Assembly: GCA_903939665.1 (NCBI GenBank)
Contig: CAJAHZ010000453.1
Span: forward strand, 1 to 6,322
DNA from: an uncultured Pseudomonadota bacterium
GTDB taxonomy: Bacteria; Pseudomonadota; Gammaproteobacteria; Burkholderiales; Rhodocyclaceae
Length of the DNA: 6,322 bases
Direction: 5' to 3'
The notes under the pieces were generated by a model, which was not told the DNA's origin, did no database searches, and saw only the letters and a list, made by a program, of their open reading frames with translations. Shown here piece after piece: positions 1-6,129 of the stretch (the first letter of the stretch is position 1; every line of letters begins with the position of its first letter). Position numbers and translations under genes: made by a program.

Positions 1-1905
1 CCGGGCGTGCTTGCCGTGGCACCGGATGCCACTGCTTTTGAAAAGATCATGCCGGTTGCCGTTGCGCTCAATGCCGACGGGCAGCCGACGCCGGCGTTGC
101 TCAAGAAGCTCGAGGCCAAGGGGATTCCGCTTGCCGAGATCGCCCGCTTCGAGAAACGCATGGACGGCAAGACCGAGACTTTCCACTATCAGGCGGCGGT
201 CAAGGGCGCGAAACTCGACGATGTGCTGGCGGGCATCGTTGCCGACGCGCTGAAAAAACTGCCGATCCCCAAGTTGATGCGTTGGGGCGATACCGACCAT
301 CAGTTCGTTCGTCCCGTTCATGGTCTTGTCATGCTGCATGGCGAACGGCTGGTGCCGGGCGAACTGTTTGGTCTGTCCAGCCGCAACGTGACGCGCGGCC
401 ACCGCTTCATGTCGACCGGCGAAATCGCCATCGCCAATGCCGACAGTTACGCGGCAACACTCAAGGCGCAAGGCAAGGCCATTGTCAGCTTTGCCGAGCG
501 CCGTGAATCAATCGCGCAGCAACTCGACGCCAAGGCAAAAGAACTCGGGGCGACGATCAACCGTGCCGACGGCCTGCTCGATGAAGTCACTGCGCTGGTC
601 GAATGGCCGGTCGTCTATGTTGGCGAGTTCGAGGTCGAGTACCTCGAAGTGCCGCAGGAATGCCTGATTCTGACCATGCAGCAGAACCAGAAGTATTTCC
701 CGCTGCTCGACGCTGCCGGCAAGCTGATCAACAAGTTCCTGATCGTCTCCAACATGCAAGTGGACGATCCGAAGCACATTGTTTCCGGCAATGCCCGCGT
801 CGTGCGCCCGCGCCTGTCGGATGCCCGTTTCTTCTTCAACCAGGACCGCAAGGCGACGCTCGCCTCGCGTCTGGAGAAACTCGGCAACGTCGTTTATCAC
901 AACAAGATCGGCTCGGTCCTGCAGCGCGTTGAGCGCCTTGAGTCGCTGGCGCAGAAAATCGCTGTGCGTCTCGGCGCCAATGCTTCGCTGGCGGCGCGCG
1001 CGGCGCGTCTGGCCAAGGCCGATCTGGTGACCGACATGGTTGGCGAATTCCCCGAATTGCAGGGCATCATGGGGCGCTACTACGCGCTGCACGATGGCGA
1101 GGATGCGGCTGTCGCTGATGCGGTACAGAGTCATTATCAGCCGCGGTTTGCCGGCGATGCGCTGCCAGCGGGCAACATCGCTTGCGCTGCCGCGCTGGCC
1201 GACAAGCTTGATGCGCTCACCGGTTTCTTCGGTATCGGCCAGATTCCAACCGGCGACAAGGACCCGTTCGGTCTGCGCCGCGCGGCACTTGGCGTGCTGC
1301 GCATCCTGATGGAATCGCCGCTGCCGCTCGATCTCGCGCAATTGATTGCCGATGCGCAAGCCGGTTTTGCTACCGGCGTGCTGACGCAGCCAGTGAGTGA
1401 TCCGTTGCTCGACTTCATGCTTGATCGTCTGCGTGGCTTGCTGAAAGACGCCGGTCACGCGCAGGATGCGATCGAAGCGGTGCTCACACAGCGCCCGACG
1501 CGCATCGATTGCGTGCCGGCCAAACTCGCTGCCGTGCGCGACTTTCAGCGTCTGCCTGAAGCACTGGCGCTGGCCGCAGCCAACAAGCGGATCGGCAATA
1601 TTCTCAAGAAAGCGGAAGGCGTGCTGCCCGAACCCGATGTGGCGCTACTGCACGAGCCAGCGGAAAAAGCATTATTTGAGCGCGTTGTGCTGATCGCCCC
1701 GCTGGTCAGATCGCACGTCGCCAATGAGGATTACGCCGATGCGTTGAAGGCGCTGGCTGCCGTGCGTGTCGAGGTTGATCAATTCTTCGATGCGGTGATG
1801 GTCAACGTCGATGAACCGCTCCTGCGTGCCAATCGGCTTGGCCTGCTCAAGGCGTTGTTCGAGCAGTTGAACGCGGTCGCCGACATTTCCCGTCTGGCAG
1901 TGTGA
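1..1905 (+). CDS. glyS: Glycyl-tRNA synthetase beta subunit, 5' partial
   Basis: This is the beta chain of the bacterial alpha2-beta2 glycyl-tRNA synthetase, which charges tRNA-Gly in the cytoplasm. The alpha chain (GlyQ) carries the aminoacylation core; the beta chain supplies tRNA-binding and anticodon-binding domains. The reading frame is open from base 1, so the true start lies upstream. About 634 codons are visible against roughly 690-700 in the family, so some 55-70 N-terminal residues are missing. Family signatures seen are the N-terminal stretch FEKIMPVAVALNADG, the RWGD...QFVRPVHG segment, the RVVRPRLSDARFFF block, DPFGLRRAALGVLRI, and a C-terminal DALR-type anticodon-binding region ending LRANRLGLLKALFEQL...VADIS. 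No frameshift is visible and the frame ends in TGA 4 nt before gmhB, which suggests co-transcription. glyQ is expected just upstream but is not in the window. Identification is very secure. Confidence 0.97.
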   Translation, partial: PGVLAVAPDATAFEKIMPVAVALNADGQPTPALLKKLEAKGIPLAEIARFEKRMDGKTETFHYQAAVKGAKLDDVLAGIVADALKKLPIPKLMRWGDTDHQFVRPVHGLVMLHGERLVPGELFGLSSRNVTRGHRFMSTGEIAIANADSYAATLKAQGKAIVSFAERRESIAQQLDAKAKELGATINRADGLLDEVTALVEWPVVYVGEFEVEYLEVPQECLILTMQQNQKYFPLLDAAGKLINKFLIVSNMQVDDPKHIVSGNARVVRPRLSDARFFFNQDRKATLASRLEKLGNVVYHNKIGSVLQRVERLESLAQKIAVRLGANASLAARAARLAKADLVTDMVGEFPELQGIMGRYYALHDGEDAAVADAVQSHYQPRFAGDALPAGNIACAAALADKLDALTGFFGIGQIPTGDKDPFGLRRAALGVLRILMESPLPLDLAQLIADAQAGFATGVLTQPVSDPLLDFMLDRLRGLLKDAGHAQDAIEAVLTQRPTRIDCVPAKLAAVRDFQRLPEALALAAANKRIGNILKKAEGVLPEPDVALLHEPAEKALFERVVLIAPLVRSHVANEDYADALKALAAVRVEVDQFFDAVMVNVDEPLLRANRLGLLKALFEQLNAVADISRLAV

Positions 1906-1909
1906 GCGC

Positions 1910-2446
1910 ATGAAACTCGTAATCCTCGATCGCGATGGCGTCATCAACTTTGACTCGGCGCAGTTCATCAAGTCTACGGCGGAGTGGAAGCCGATTCCCG
2001 GCAGTCTTGAAGCAATCGCCAAGCTTAATCAGGCGGGTTATCGTGTCGTGGTCGCAACCAATCAGTCGGGCATCGGTCGCGGACTGTTTGACATGGATGC
2101 GTTGAACGCCATTCACGGCAAGATGCATCGCGCTGCGCAGGCGGTTGGTGCGCGTATCGACGCGGTGTTTTATTGCCCGCATACGGCGGACTCAGGCTGC
2201 GATTGCCGCAAGCCAAAGCCCGGCATGTTCGAGCGCATTGCCCGTTGTTACAACGTTGACCTAGCCGGAACGCCGTCAGTTGGCGACTCGCTGCGTGATC
2301 TGCAGGCGGCGGTAGCCGTTGGCGGCAAGCCGCTGCTGGTGCTTACCGGGAAGGGCGAAAAAACGCGCGATGAAAACAATCTGCCGGAAGGTACGCTGAT
2401 CTTTCCGGATCTGGCCGCTGCCGTCGATCATCTGCTCGCCTCATGA
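1910..2446 (+). CDS. gmhB: D-glycero-beta-D-manno-heptose 1,7-bisphosphate 7-phosphatase
   Basis: This cytoplasmic HAD-superfamily phosphatase removes the C7 phosphate from heptose 1,7-bisphosphate on the ADP-heptose pathway that supplies the LPS inner core. The 178-residue length fits the family. HAD motif I is DRDGVIN, with nucleophile D7 and acid/base D9. Motif II is at T50 in VVVATNQSG. The motif III lysine lies in CRKPKPG (101-103). Motif IV is GDSLRD (D126, D130). The zinc loop typical of GmhB is complete: C89-P-H91 and C97-x-C99. This loop separates it from the related histidinol-phosphatase part of HisB. The start lies 4 nt after the glyS stop with only a weak ribosome site, so translation is probably coupled to glyS. 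The stop overlaps the next start as ATGA. The alpha-configured heptose variant of the substrate cannot be excluded by sequence, but the glyS-gmhB-plsC setting in betaproteobacteria supports the LPS role. Confidence 0.95.
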   Translation: MKLVILDRDGVINFDSAQFIKSTAEWKPIPGSLEAIAKLNQAGYRVVVATNQSGIGRGLFDMDALNAIHGKMHRAAQAVGARIDAVFYCPHTADSGCDCRKPKPGMFERIARCYNVDLAGTPSVGDSLRDLQAAVAVGGKPLLVLTGKGEKTRDENNLPEGTLIFPDLAAAVDHLLAS

Positions 2447-3189
2447 TGACGCTTGTTCGCTCCGTGCTGTTCCTGATTCTTGTCAGCCTGTTGACGATTC
2501 CGTTCGGTATCCTCGTTTCGCTGGCGATGATTTTCCCGATGCCAACACGCTACGCAATTATCGCGGCCTGGCGTGTTGGCTTCATGGCGCTCAGTCAATA
2601 CGTGCTCGGCATCCACTATCAGGTCATCGGTCGCGAAAACATGCCGCTGGAGCCGTCGGTCATTCTTTCCAAGCACCAATCGGCTTGGGAGACGGTTGGC
2701 TTGCAGGAGGTTTTTCCACCGCTGGTTTTCGTGCTGAAAAAATCATTGCTCGCTATCCCGTTTTTTGGCTGGGGTCTGGCCGCCATGAAAATGATTTCAA
2801 TCGATCGTCAGGGCGGCAAGGACGCGCTCAGGCAGGTCGTTGATCAGGGTCGCGATCGCCTGGGCGCCGGTTTCTGGGTGGTGATTTTCCCCGAGGGGAC
2901 ACGGGTTGCCCCCGGCCAGAAGCGCCGCTACAAGTCGGGTGGGGTCCATCTGGCCGTGCAGACGGGCACCAAGGTCGTTCCGGTGGCGCACGATGCCGGC
3001 GAAGTCTGGGGCAAGAACGCGTTTTTGAAGTCGCCCGGGCTGATCACCGTCAGCATCGGCCCGGCAGTCGATCCGGCAGGCAAGACCGAGGCTGAAATCA
3101 ACATGCTGGTCGAAGCGTGGATCGAGGCGGAAATGCGCCGTCTTTCGCCGCATCGTTATGCTGACGTTTGCGATGCCGTGGCAGTCTGA
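2443..3189 (+). CDS. plsC: PlsC-like 1-acyl-sn-glycerol-3-phosphate (lysophospholipid) acyltransferase
   Basis: This is a membrane-associated acyltransferase of the PlsC/LPLAT family, 248 residues long. The expected reaction is transfer of an acyl chain to lysophosphatidate to give phosphatidate, the precursor of membrane phospholipids. Residues 7-31 form a strongly hydrophobic N-terminal membrane segment. Motif I is KHQSAWET with catalytic His78. The acidic partner is Glu83 instead of the usual Asp, giving HX4E in place of HX4D. The phosphate-binding motif FPEGTR is intact at 149-154, and the LKKSLLAIPFFGWG block (98-111) matches the family's motif II region. The ATG overlaps the gmhB stop (ATGA) and has no clear Shine-Dalgarno, so translation is probably coupled. 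The 3' end overlaps the next gene. A role on another lysophospholipid or lyso-ornithine lipid is possible; the family call is firm, the exact substrate inferred. Confidence 0.88.
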   Translation: MMTLVRSVLFLILVSLLTIPFGILVSLAMIFPMPTRYAIIAAWRVGFMALSQYVLGIHYQVIGRENMPLEPSVILSKHQSAWETVGLQEVFPPLVFVLKKSLLAIPFFGWGLAAMKMISIDRQGGKDALRQVVDQGRDRLGAGFWVVIFPEGTRVAPGQKRRYKSGGVHLAVQTGTKVVPVAHDAGEVWGKNAFLKSPGLITVSIGPAVDPAGKTEAEINMLVEAWIEAEMRRLSPHRYADVCDAVAV

Positions 3190-3931
3190 ACTGCTGTTCT
3201 CCGGTGAAAAGCCGTTAGCGGCTGGCGAAACGCCGCGCAGCATCGCGCTTGGCGACCGCATCGTCCCTTACGTTTTGCGTCGTGCCCGGCGGCGCACCAT
3301 CGGCCTTTCGATTGACCATCGCGGCCTGCGTGTCGGCGCGCCGAGCCGCTCTTCCTTGCGTGAGGTTGAGTCGCTGATTCTTCGCCACGGCGAGTGGGTG
3401 GTGCAAAAACTTGACGAGTGGCGCAGCCGTCGTCGCCCGGACTTGTTGCGGATTGTCGAAGGCGTCCAACTGCCGATGCTGGGAGGTCAGCTTTGCATTC
3501 GTCTGGCGCTCGGCGCCAACCGGGGCGTGTGGAGTGCGCAAGAGGTGCCAACGCTGACGTTGTGCCTGCGTACGCCGGATGACGCCGGGCGCGTGCTGGA
3601 GAAACTGCTGCGCGAAAGGGCGCGCGAACTGTTTGTAGAAAGACTCGCGCACTACGCTGCGCTGCTCGGCGTCGCGCTGCCGTGCTTGTCGCTCTCGGCG
3701 GCCCGTACGCGCTGGGGCAGTTGCAGCTCGAAAACGGGCATTCGCCTCAACTGGCGCCTGATCCATTTTCCTTTGACCGTGATTGATTACGTTGTTGCGC
3801 ATGAACTCGCGCACCTGCGCGAGATGAATCACAGCCCCCGTTTCTGGTCCGTTGTCGAGCACCTTTATCCCGATTACCGGGCCGCGCGCGACGAACTCAA
3901 ATTGCTCGCCACCCGCTGTCCCCACTGGTAA
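3158..3931 (+). CDS. YgjP/DUF45-type HExxH metalloprotein (M48-like fold)
   Basis: This 257-residue protein belongs to the YgjP-like (DUF45) family, often labelled M48-family metallopeptidase. The C-terminal zinc site is clear: H215-E-L-A-H219 followed by H225 in REMNHSPRFW, the usual spacing of this family. The upstream hallmark TRWGSCSS is at 184-191, followed by IRLNWRLIHFP. The N-terminal half (about 30-100) contains the RRRTIGLSID strand and an HGEWVVQKLDEW helix, also typical. No signal peptide is seen, so it is probably cytoplasmic. The role is uncertain: a peptidase activity is assumed from the motif, while from memory E. coli YgjP has been linked to UTP pyrophosphatase activity. The ATG at 3158 overlaps plsC by 32 nt; an in-frame ATG at 3173 (residue 6) would cut this to 17 nt. 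Neither has a good ribosome site, so either start is possible and coupling to plsC is likely. Confidence 0.88.
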   Translation: MLTFAMPWQSELLFSGEKPLAAGETPRSIALGDRIVPYVLRRARRRTIGLSIDHRGLRVGAPSRSSLREVESLILRHGEWVVQKLDEWRSRRRPDLLRIVEGVQLPMLGGQLCIRLALGANRGVWSAQEVPTLTLCLRTPDDAGRVLEKLLRERARELFVERLAHYAALLGVALPCLSLSAARTRWGSCSSKTGIRLNWRLIHFPLTVIDYVVAHELAHLREMNHSPRFWSVVEHLYPDYRAARDELKLLATRCPHW

Positions 3932-3934
3932 GGA
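3930..3934 (+). promoter_or_regulatory. Shine-Dalgarno of gloA
   Basis: AAGGA lies 6 nt before the gloA ATG at 3941 and overlaps the stop codon of the preceding gene. It fixes the gloA start and suggests that translation there does not depend only on coupling. Confidence 0.75.
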
Positions 3935-3940
3935 ATCCTG

Positions 3941-4330
3941 ATGAGAATTTTGCATACGATGTTTCGTGTTGGCGATCTCGATCGCTCACTGGCCTTTTAT
4001 ACCGAGGTGCTCGGCATGCGTGAGTTGCGCCGGCAGGACTTCCCTGATGGTCGATTTACGCTGGCTTTTGTCGGTTATGGCAGTGAGCAGGAAGGTGCGG
4101 TGCTGGAGCTGACGCACAACTGGGACACGCCAGCCTACGAGATGGGCAACGCCTTTGGTCATATCGCGCTTGAAGTCGACGATGCTTACGATGCCTGCGC
4201 CCAGATCAAGGCCCGCAGCGGCAAGGTTGTACGCGAGGCGGGGCCGATGAAGCATGGCACGACGGTGATTGCTTTCGTCGAAGATCCTGACGGTTACAAA
4301 ATCGAATTGATCCAGAAGAAGGTCGCCTGA
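3941..4330 (+). CDS. gloA: Lactoylglutathione lyase (glyoxalase I)
   Basis: Glyoxalase I isomerises the hemithioacetal of methylglyoxal and glutathione to S-lactoylglutathione, the first step of cytoplasmic methylglyoxal detoxification; a glyoxalase II (not in this window) completes it. The protein has 129 residues, close to the 135 of E. coli GlxI, and carries two beta-alpha-beta-beta-beta half-modules. The four metal ligands fall at the same numbers as in the E. coli enzyme: H5, E56, H74 and E122. Other hallmarks are RVGDLDRSLAFYTEVLGM near the N-terminus, the GNAFGHIALEVDD core, and EDPDGYKIELI at the end. The short form without the extra loops of the zinc-type eukaryotic enzyme suggests the Ni/Co-activated class. 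It has a good ribosome site and starts 9 nt after the preceding stop; the next gene follows after 4 nt. Confidence is high. Confidence 0.96.
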   Translation: MRILHTMFRVGDLDRSLAFYTEVLGMRELRRQDFPDGRFTLAFVGYGSEQEGAVLELTHNWDTPAYEMGNAFGHIALEVDDAYDACAQIKARSGKVVREAGPMKHGTTVIAFVEDPDGYKIELIQKKVA

Positions 4331-4334
4331 GTCG

Positions 4335-4940
4335 ATGGCTTTTCCCTCGTTTTTCTCCGAAGTGCCGGCGATCATTCTGCGTGATCGGCTGGCTGAATTT
4401 CTCGGCGCGGCAGACGGCGGCTTGATCGAATATCACTATGCGGATGTCGTTAAACTCGCCGGCCATTCCTGCCCGACGGTTGCCGGCGCTTATCTGATGA
4501 CCAGTCGCGTGCTCAATGCGTTGTATGGCGACGACATGCCGGAACGCGGCGATATCCGGGTAGATTTTTGCGAATCGCAAGAGATTGGCGTAGTCGGTGT
4601 CACCGCCAGCGTCATCAGCATGCTGACGGGAGCCGCAGGAATTGGTGGCTTCAAGGGCATCGCCGGAAATTTCTCGCGCCGCAATCTGCTGTGCTTTGAT
4701 ACGGAGTTGTCCGGCGAGGTCTGTTTCACACGGCAGGATACGGGCGACAGCCTGAGCGCCGAGTTGCAACTTGCCCACATCCTGCCCGACCCGCGCATGG
4801 GGCCGTTACTGCAGAGGCTTCTCGCCGGTGAGCGTGATAGCGTGGTGGCAGAAGTGTTCGCGACGCTCTGGCAGGATCGCGTCCGGCAAATTCTGGTTGA
4901 CCACTTTGACGACCCGCAAACCGTGCGCTTGAGTCGCTGA
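4335..4940 (+). CDS. FmdE-like protein (formylmethanofuran dehydrogenase subunit E domain family), function unknown
   Basis: This 201-residue protein has no obvious signal peptide or membrane segment. Its best resemblance is to the FmdE family, found both in archaeal formylmethanofuran dehydrogenase operons and widely as stand-alone bacterial proteins. Supporting marks are the GHSCP motif at 43-47 (family consensus near GHxCPG), an acidic and cysteine-containing strand at 73-80 (DIRVDFCE), and TGAAGIGGFKG followed by GNFSRRNLLCFD at 98-122. The last block resembles the family's TG-x-GxGN-x-DxGK region. H44, C46 and C79 are candidate metal ligands. The C-terminal third (about 145-201) is helical with no zinc-ribbon cysteines, unlike archaeal FmdE. 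It starts 4 nt after gloA with GAAGAAGG 12 nt upstream, so it is probably in the same transcript. The family assignment is from memory of motifs and moderate; no biochemical role can be stated. Confidence 0.55.
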   Translation: MAFPSFFSEVPAIILRDRLAEFLGAADGGLIEYHYADVVKLAGHSCPTVAGAYLMTSRVLNALYGDDMPERGDIRVDFCESQEIGVVGVTASVISMLTGAAGIGGFKGIAGNFSRRNLLCFDTELSGEVCFTRQDTGDSLSAELQLAHILPDPRMGPLLQRLLAGERDSVVAEVFATLWQDRVRQILVDHFDDPQTVRLSR

Positions 4941-4980
4941 CTATGTGTGTATCGATTGACGTTGTTTGCTCGCAGGGGTT

Positions 4981-4987
4981 AGAGGAG
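4981..4987 (+). promoter_or_regulatory. Shine-Dalgarno that decides the hemerythrin start
   Basis: AGAGGAG ends 5 nt before the ATG at 4993. It supports that start over an in-frame TTG at 4966, which would add nine residues with no family similarity. Confidence 0.8.
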
Positions 4988-4992
4988 CGAAA

Positions 4993-5406
4993 ATGAATAG
5001 TCCCATTTGGAACGAAAGCTTCAGTGTCGGGCATCCGGTTTTGGATGGCCAGCACAAAGAGTTGCTGGCGCTATGCCAACAGGCTGCCGATTGCGTGGAG
5101 GATGTCAGTCTTGAAGGTGCTGAGCATTTCCACATGCTCCTGAATGACCTGGCTGTCTATGCCAAAAAACATTTCCGGACAGAGGAAAAGATACTCAGTC
5201 AGCACAGCTATCCGTTGCTCAATGAACAGAAGACAGAGCACGAGGAATACGAGGTCTGGTTAAGTGAGACCCTTCTGGCCGCAATGGATGGCAACTCCGA
5301 CAAGGCCGATGTCCACCAATTCCTGTCGGCATGGTGGGTCCGCCATATTCTTGAATCGGACATGCGCTACAGAGAGTTTTTGAGCGGAATCAACAGAAAA
5401 TATTGA
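4993..5406 (+). CDS. Bacteriohemerythrin, single domain, with one altered iron ligand
   Basis: This 137-residue soluble four-helix protein belongs to the bacteriohemerythrin family, which carries an oxo-bridged diiron centre and binds O2 for storage, delivery or sensing. It opens with the usual IWNESFSVGHPVLD. The ligand pattern is H21 in DGQHKEL, H60 and E64 in KHFRTEE, H83 in KTEHEEY, and H118 with D123 in WWVRHILESD. The normal HxxxH pair of helix C (consensus YPxLxEHKxEH) reads YPLLNEQKTEH here, so Gln79 takes the place of the expected third histidine (codon CAG). The frame is otherwise intact. A 52-nt gap separates it from the FmdE-like gene and I see no convincing promoter in it, so it could be read from the upstream operon or have its own weak promoter. 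The family call is firm; normal O2 binding is less sure. Confidence 0.93.
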   Translation: MNSPIWNESFSVGHPVLDGQHKELLALCQQAADCVEDVSLEGAEHFHMLLNDLAVYAKKHFRTEEKILSQHSYPLLNEQKTEHEEYEVWLSETLLAAMDGNSDKADVHQFLSAWWVRHILESDMRYREFLSGINRKY

Positions 5407-5454
5407 TGTGCAACGCTTAGGTTATTTTATGGTGGTGTACGGTTCGCAACGGGT

Positions 5455-5796
5455 TTACGCACCGAGCAGCCTGCGCGCCAGCACTGACTGCATATCGCGC
5501 CGGCCATCGGCAACCAGATAAATAACGACCTGATTGCCAATTACGCGGTAAATCACACGGTACGGTTTGAACGATGTCTGGCGGTACTCTCTGATACCCA
5601 GCGCGATCAGTTCTTTTGGATAACTGCCACGCTCCGGAAGCCGCGACAGGCTCTCCACGGCCTCCAGCAACTGGTCCAGCACGCAGTCGGCGTTGGCAAC
5701 GCAGTCGAATTCTGCGATGTAGTCGTGAATGGCTTCCAGGTCCTGCTCGGCACCTGCCGTGAGCATGACTTTGAATCTGGCCGGCGTGCTTGCCAT
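5455..5796 (-). CDS. RelE/ParE-family type II toxin
   Basis: This 113-residue protein fits the RelE/ParE toxin superfamily. Members either cleave mRNA at the ribosome (RelE type) or poison DNA gyrase (ParE type); sequence alone does not settle which. Marks are the N-terminal helix AGAEQDLEAIHDYIAEF (14-30), SRLPERGSYPKELIALG (51-67), the strand pair REYRQTSFKPYRVIYRV (69-85), and the C-terminal VADGRRDMQSVLARRLL (95-111). That C-terminal form is common in ParE-like members. The ATG overlaps the antitoxin stop by one base (TGATG on the minus strand), so translation is coupled to the antitoxin. An internal Met11 could be an alternative start but lacks support. The gene ends 48 nt from the convergent hemerythrin gene, with no clear terminator hairpin between them. 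The frame is intact and the module looks functional. Confidence 0.9.
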   Translation of the reverse strand: MASTPARFKVMLTAGAEQDLEAIHDYIAEFDCVANADCVLDQLLEAVESLSRLPERGSYPKELIALGIREYRQTSFKPYRVIYRVIGNQVVIYLVADGRRDMQSVLARRLLGA

Positions 5797-6071
5797 CAGG
5801 CCGCTGCTCGCTTTGCACGCAGGCGGGTAAGCACCTCAGCCACCGGCTTGACCTTGCCTGCCGCCACGTCCTGATTGCCCAGTGCAAGAATTTTCAGCAA
5901 CGCCAGAGTTTCCTGCGTCTCCTCGAACGACGCCACATCCTGCAGGACCGCCTTGGCTTCACCGTTCTGCGTGATGACCAAGGGCTCACGCCGCTCGGCG
6001 AGATGTCTCAGGACCTCGGCAGCGTTGGCCTTGAGGTAGCTGATCGGTTTGACTTGAGATGAGTAGCGCAT
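5796..6071 (-). CDS. Phd/YefM-family antitoxin
   Basis: This 91-residue protein is the antitoxin of the pair. The N-terminal Phd/YefM fold binds operator DNA (RYSSQVKPISYLKANAAEVLRHL, about 2-24, and the REPLVITQNGEAKAVLQD strand region, 28-45). The charged C-terminal part, with a long helix from about residue 48, is expected to wrap the toxin. The start is chosen at the ATG whose first base is 6071, because GAAGG sits 7 nt upstream. An in-frame ATG at 6077 (giving Met-Thr-Met) is only 1 nt from that site. The frame stays open further upstream to 6248, but those residues have no family similarity and would run across the promoter. Family members usually repress their own operon, with the toxin as co-repressor. 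Confidence 0.9.
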   Translation of the reverse strand: MRYSSQVKPISYLKANAAEVLRHLAERREPLVITQNGEAKAVLQDVASFEETQETLALLKILALGNQDVAAGKVKPVAEVLTRLRAKRAAA

Positions 6072-6078
6072 GGTCATG

Positions 6079-6083
6079 CCTTC
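6079..6083 (-). promoter_or_regulatory. Shine-Dalgarno of the antitoxin
   Basis: GAAGG on the minus strand lies 7 nt before the ATG at 6071, and only 1 nt before the ATG at 6077. It therefore favours the shorter, 91-residue antitoxin. Confidence 0.65.
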
Positions 6084-6090
6084 GTGTTGG

Positions 6091-6124
6091 GTAAGGACTG
6101 AATGTAGTCTTTTTATGGTCTTAC
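6091..6124. promoter_or_regulatory. Nested inverted repeat over the toxin-antitoxin promoter (possible operator)
   Basis: GTAAG (6091-6095) pairs with CTTAC (6120-6124), and inside it GACT (6096-6099) pairs with AGTC (6106-6109) across a 6-nt gap. The inner repeat covers the -10 box and the outer one reaches the edge of the -35 box. Phd/YefM antitoxins usually bind short palindromes in their own promoter, so this is a candidate operator. The arms are short and could arise by chance. Confidence 0.3.
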
Positions 6125-6129
6125 GGCAA
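6101..6129 (-). promoter_or_regulatory. Sigma70-like promoter of the toxin-antitoxin operon
   Basis: On the minus strand TTGCCG (6129-6124) and TACATT (6106-6101) are separated by exactly 17 nt. Each hexamer matches four of six consensus positions. The expected transcript start near 6094 leaves a leader of about 23 nt that includes the GAAGG ribosome site. The position and spacing fit well; the call is a prediction by eye. Confidence 0.55.

Noticed and set aside
508..1458. 316-codon open frame on the minus strand inside glyS
   Set aside because: It lies antisense to a highly conserved glyS region. GC-rich codon use with few stop codons on the opposite strand explains it, and its translation resembles no family I know.
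3215..3955. 246-codon minus-strand open frame opposite the YgjP-type gene
   Set aside because: It is antisense to a gene with intact catalytic motifs, has no family resemblance, and is compositionally a mirror of the plus-strand codon bias.
4956..4984. Possible promoter before the hemerythrin gene (TTGACG as -35)
   Set aside because: At 17-nt spacing the -10 would be TTAGAG, matching only two of six positions and overlapping the ribosome site, so the transcript would lose it.
4966..4992. Longer hemerythrin from a TTG start at 4966
   Set aside because: The strong AGAGGAG lies within this extension and points to the ATG at 4993, where the family N-terminus also begins.
5407..5454. Bidirectional terminator between the convergent hemerythrin and toxin genes
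   Set aside because: No hairpin with a following T-run could be found on either strand in these 48 bases.
5417..5887. 156-codon minus-strand open frame overlapping the toxin in another frame
   Set aside because: It covers the toxin and the end of the antitoxin out of frame. The toxin frame has clear family motifs; this one has none.
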